Shown here piece by piece: positions 14,309 through 16,775 of a DNA stretch of 16,775 nucleotides. The stretch comes from Candidatus Moraniibacteriota bacterium. GTDB lineage: Bacteria; Patescibacteriota; Minisyncoccia; CAIUEV01; JAHKAQ01. The notes beneath the pieces were generated by a model. That model searched no databases. It worked only from the letters and a program-made list of their open reading frames with translations, and was not told the origin of the DNA. The stretch's first letter is position 1, and every line of letters starts with the position of its first letter. The stretch spans positions 1 through 16,775 of the forward strand of contig WJJX01000049.1 in NCBI GenBank assembly GCA_014729445.1, written 5' to 3'. A program made the position numbers and the translations under genes.

Positions 14309-14761
14309 ATGGCGGAAAAAGGAGTTCTAAAAAAAGCTGGCGAAACCTATGGTAAATTTCGAAAAGGAGCCAAAAAATTTCGCAAAGAATATGACAAAAC
14401 TAAAAAAAAGCAAGCACAACCTCAAGAAAGCAACCCTTTTCTTTGGCTGATTGCTTTAGTTCTGGCTGTACCATCGGACTTATTAGACATGCTTACAATA
14501 CCGCTTGTCGTCGGAATCTTTTTGGCTATTCCTTTAAAAATCGCCGTCTACCTCATAATCCTTAAACAAATGGGTCTTGTCCAAGGAGTTTTGAAAAGAC
14601 GCAAAGCCTTGATCTTTTTTGGAACCGTCATCGACCCCATTCTTGCAGAGGTTCCAGGCCTGGAATACATCACCCCTATAACCACCATTATCGTAATTTA
14701 TTCCTGGTACACCGCTTCTCAACGAGAAAGCTTGAGAAGTCTAATCAAGAGCAAAGCCTAA
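14309..14761 (+). CDS. Small membrane protein of unknown function, upstream of VirB6-like gene
   Basis: Not recognised as a named family. The 150-residue product has a strongly basic N-terminal arm (1-37, with KKFRKEYDKTKKK) and no signal peptide, so the arm should stay in the cytoplasm. Hydrophobic stretches follow at about 43-56, 61-86 and 101-134, broken by Pro and by acidic residues (SDLLD at 56-60, VIDPILAEVPGLEY at 107-120). It ends in a short basic tail. The gene starts 44 bases after a -10 box and ends 10 bases before the VirB6/TrbL-like gene, so it is probably co-transcribed. A structural or assembly role in the same membrane complex is a reasonable guess from position only. Confidence 0.75.
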   Translation: MAEKGVLKKAGETYGKFRKGAKKFRKEYDKTKKKQAQPQESNPFLWLIALVLAVPSDLLDMLTIPLVVGIFLAIPLKIAVYLIILKQMGLVQGVLKRRKALIFFGTVIDPILAEVPGLEYITPITTIIVIYSWYTASQRESLRSLIKSKA

Positions 14762-14771
14762 TAAAACAAAA

Positions 14772-16775
14772 ATGAAAAAATTCCCACCAAAGCTCAAACG
14801 AATAAAATCCAAAAAATATTTATTAATACTGATTCTAGGCGCATTGATCTGCAGTCTGTTAATCTTTAGTCTAAAAACCGCAAAAGTCTTTGCCGAAGTT
14901 ACTCCGGGGGGTGAGGAGGATAGTTTCCTTACAGTTGACACGGTACACGCCACCTGGGAAGGCTTTATCGCATCTCTGGGGGATGTAGCCAGGGGAGCCG
15001 CTCATACTGTTCTCAGGTTGCCGATCTCTCTATTTTATATCGGTTCAGTTGTCATCCTTGTTATTTTAAGAGAATTCCTCGCAGCAATCCAACCCGCATT
15101 GGAAAGCCTACTCTCGGCCGAGTACTATGCCAACGACATCGGGGGCTTTTATAAAAATGAAATCGTCTTATTTGGCTATCAACAGATATCTTACTTTGCC
15201 AATTCTTTATTTATTATTGTTCTGCTATTTATCGGGGTGGGCACCATGCTTCAAATCGAAAAATACAATTACAAAAAGCTTCTAGTAAAGCTGATCATTG
15301 TGGCAATGCTCACTAACTTCAGTCTGCTTTTCGCCGGAATAATCCTTGATTTTTTCAATATTTTAACCTTTTCACTAGCTCCTCATAAAACAAACTTTGA
15401 TTCGATTATCGATTTCACCGGTCGAATTATAGAGGCCAGCGTTAATTGGGATTACGTCCTGGACATCCTGACAGAGGACGTGGAAAAAGCTATAAAAAGA
15501 GGAATAGATATAGTACTTGCAATGATTTTAGTCCTAAACATTGTTATCGTCCTTTGTGCCATTGCTTTTTTCTTGATTGTCAGAGTTGTCGCTCTTTGGA
15601 TTCTTTTGGTTCTAACCCCTATCGGTTTTGCCACAATGGCTCACCCTGACACTCAAAGCATCTCCCAAAAATGGTGGGGCGGATTTCTAAAATATGCCTT
15701 AATTGGACCAACCTTAATGTTTTTTTTGAGCTTTGCTCTAAAAATGATAGACTTCATTTTCCCCACCATGGCCGCCGTTGGAAACGACACCGCAATGTTT
15801 GATGATCGCTCCTTGTGGCTTAAATTTTTCTTTCTTATTGCCATCCTCTGGGGATCGCTAATGGCCGCCAGCCAAGCGGGCATAATGGGGGCCAACATAA
15901 TGCTGACCGGCGCCAAAAGTCTAAGTATCGGTTCTATAGCTTTAGCGGGATATTTAGGCAAAAAAATTCCCGTTGCGGCGACAAAGGCCGTGACTCATGG
16001 CCCTCGTTGGCTAGCCAGAAAAACAGGGGCCTATTCCGAAAAAAAACAAATCCATCCCGGATTGACAAAATTCAGCAAAGGCATGGACAAAACTCTGGAA
16101 AGTGTTAATAAACTGGTAAATTCATTCGTAAGCTTGGGCGATGTCGTAACAGCCACAAGGGTCGGCTGGCAAAATTTCAAAAAATTCAGAGACCAAAAAG
16201 ACGCCGAGGCTATGGAGGAATTCAGTGAATCCTGGAAAGCCATAGTGCCAGGGACCAAAGGCACCTTTTGGGAACACATCGACAAGGCCTACTATAGGGA
16301 AACTATCACCGAAGCCCAGGTATCGGAGATAATGAAAAAAATGGGTAACGACCCAGAGTTCATCGTAAACCGGAGTCTAAAAAGCAAAGATGCGAAAGAA
16401 CAACTAGCCGCTCTAAGAAAAGCCGCTGAAGCAGACTTTTTACCCGAGCTAATGGAGGCCCATAAACTACCTAGCGACAATTCAGGAGTGCAACGATTCA
16501 TCGAATCTTATCTGGCTAAAGATCCCGCCTTTCATGAAAAATACCGTCTTCAAATTTCAGGAGATATTCAAGCTATGGCTAAAAAGAACAAAGCCTATGC
16601 CTTCACTGACATAAGCGGCTACAATGCAGCTAAAGATAAGTACGAATATCTGGATGAACAAACCAGAACAGCCAACCTGCAAAAAAGAATTCAGTCATCA
16701 ACCGCTGCCCAGTTAATGAGCACTTTCAACTCAAGAATGCTCAAAAAGCAGGCCACTTTTGACGAACTTATTAAC
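14772..16775 (+). CDS. VirB6/TrbL-like type IV secretion membrane protein, 3' end outside the window
   Basis: An inner-membrane channel component of type IV secretion/conjugation machines. The frame is open for 668 codons to the last base, so the C-terminus is missing. Residues about 15-41 form a signal or first helix (ending KVFAE). Further membrane segments lie at about 76-101, 134-155, 170-197, 241-288, 306-328 and 350-377. The stretch RVVALWILLVLTPIGF (271-286) matches the R-x-x-x-LW-LLxLxPIxF pattern I associate with the VirB6/TrbL core. After about residue 400 the sequence turns hydrophilic and helical, a long cytoplasmic or surface tail of at least 265 residues. In other CPR genomes such genes sit beside PrgI-like and VirB4-like genes; these would be expected just to the right of the window. 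The start has the ATG 10 bases after the previous stop. Confidence 0.82.
   Translation, partial: MKKFPPKLKRIKSKKYLLILILGALICSLLIFSLKTAKVFAEVTPGGEEDSFLTVDTVHATWEGFIASLGDVARGAAHTVLRLPISLFYIGSVVILVILREFLAAIQPALESLLSAEYYANDIGGFYKNEIVLFGYQQISYFANSLFIIVLLFIGVGTMLQIEKYNYKKLLVKLIIVAMLTNFSLLFAGIILDFFNILTFSLAPHKTNFDSIIDFTGRIIEASVNWDYVLDILTEDVEKAIKRGIDIVLAMILVLNIVIVLCAIAFFLIVRVVALWILLVLTPIGFATMAHPDTQSISQKWWGGFLKYALIGPTLMFFLSFALKMIDFIFPTMAAVGNDTAMFDDRSLWLKFFFLIAILWGSLMAASQAGIMGANIMLTGAKSLSIGSIALAGYLGKKIPVAATKAVTHGPRWLARKTGAYSEKKQIHPGLTKFSKGMDKTLESVNKLVNSFVSLGDVVTATRVGWQNFKKFRDQKDAEAMEEFSESWKAIVPGTKGTFWEHIDKAYYRETITEAQVSEIMKKMGNDPEFIVNRSLKSKDAKEQLAALRKAAEADFLPELMEAHKLPSDNSGVQRFIESYLAKDPAFHEKYRLQISGDIQAMAKKNKAYAFTDISGYNAAKDKYEYLDEQTRTANLQKRIQSSTAAQLMSTFNSRMLKKQATFDELIN

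Noticed and set aside
15446..15649. A 67-codon plus-strand frame
   Set aside because: It lies inside the continuous VirB6-like frame from 14772, which has membrane-protein character throughout and no stop.
1..16775. tRNA, rRNA, CRISPR array or insertion sequence
   Set aside because: I saw no cloverleaf-like segment, no spaced direct repeats and no transposase or terminal repeats on either strand.

Overview
The window reads as a chromosomal segment of a Candidate Phyla Radiation (Patescibacteria) bacterium, probably Parcubacteria-like. The reasons are several small VirB2-like 'T4SS pilin' proteins in a row, a VirB6/TrbL-like channel protein, a PilB-type ATPase, AT-rich and lysine-rich coding, very short gene spacing and no recognisable Shine-Dalgarno sites. 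The lineage is inferred from gene content; there is no rRNA here. Sixteen genes are called, all on the plus strand. The standard bacterial code fits: no in-frame TGA occurs inside any gene and ruvB ends in TGA.

Layout. (1) 1-909: 3' part of a GT4 glycosyltransferase that runs off the left edge. (2) 910-1140: a relatively GC-rich gap with a coding-like relic on the minus strand, a 12-bp palindrome and a strong extended -10 promoter. (3) 1141-2547: a disordered/coiled-coil cytoplasmic protein and a small SAM methyltransferase. (4) 2548-2728: an extremely AT-rich leader with three overlapping inverted repeats. (5) 2729-6836: a lipoprotein solute-binding protein followed by five VirB2/TrbC-like pilin genes, two of which encode a fused pair of pilin domains. 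(6) 6951-9983: a 1010-residue ATPase made of two complete PilB/GspE catalytic modules. (7) 9984-10251: a gap with a possible structured small RNA. (8) 10252-11256: ruvB. (9) 11371-14138: the conserved rpmH-rnpA-yidC block with a Wzx-like flippase overlapping the end of yidC. (10) 14309-16775: a small membrane protein and the first 668 residues of a VirB6/TrbL-like protein that runs off the right edge.

How the genes may work together. The most interesting part is a possible hybrid secretion or pilus machine: an exported lipoprotein that could bind a ligand, seven pilin-like domains in five genes, a double-headed PilB-type motor and a VirB6-like inner-membrane channel. A 10-mer, ATATTGAGTT, lies upstream of both the lipoprotein/pilin operon and the VirB6 operon, which hints at shared control. 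The rest is housekeeping (recombination, ribosome, RNase P, membrane insertion) and cell-surface polysaccharide work (glycosyltransferase, flippase). All functions come from motif reading; no database search was run.
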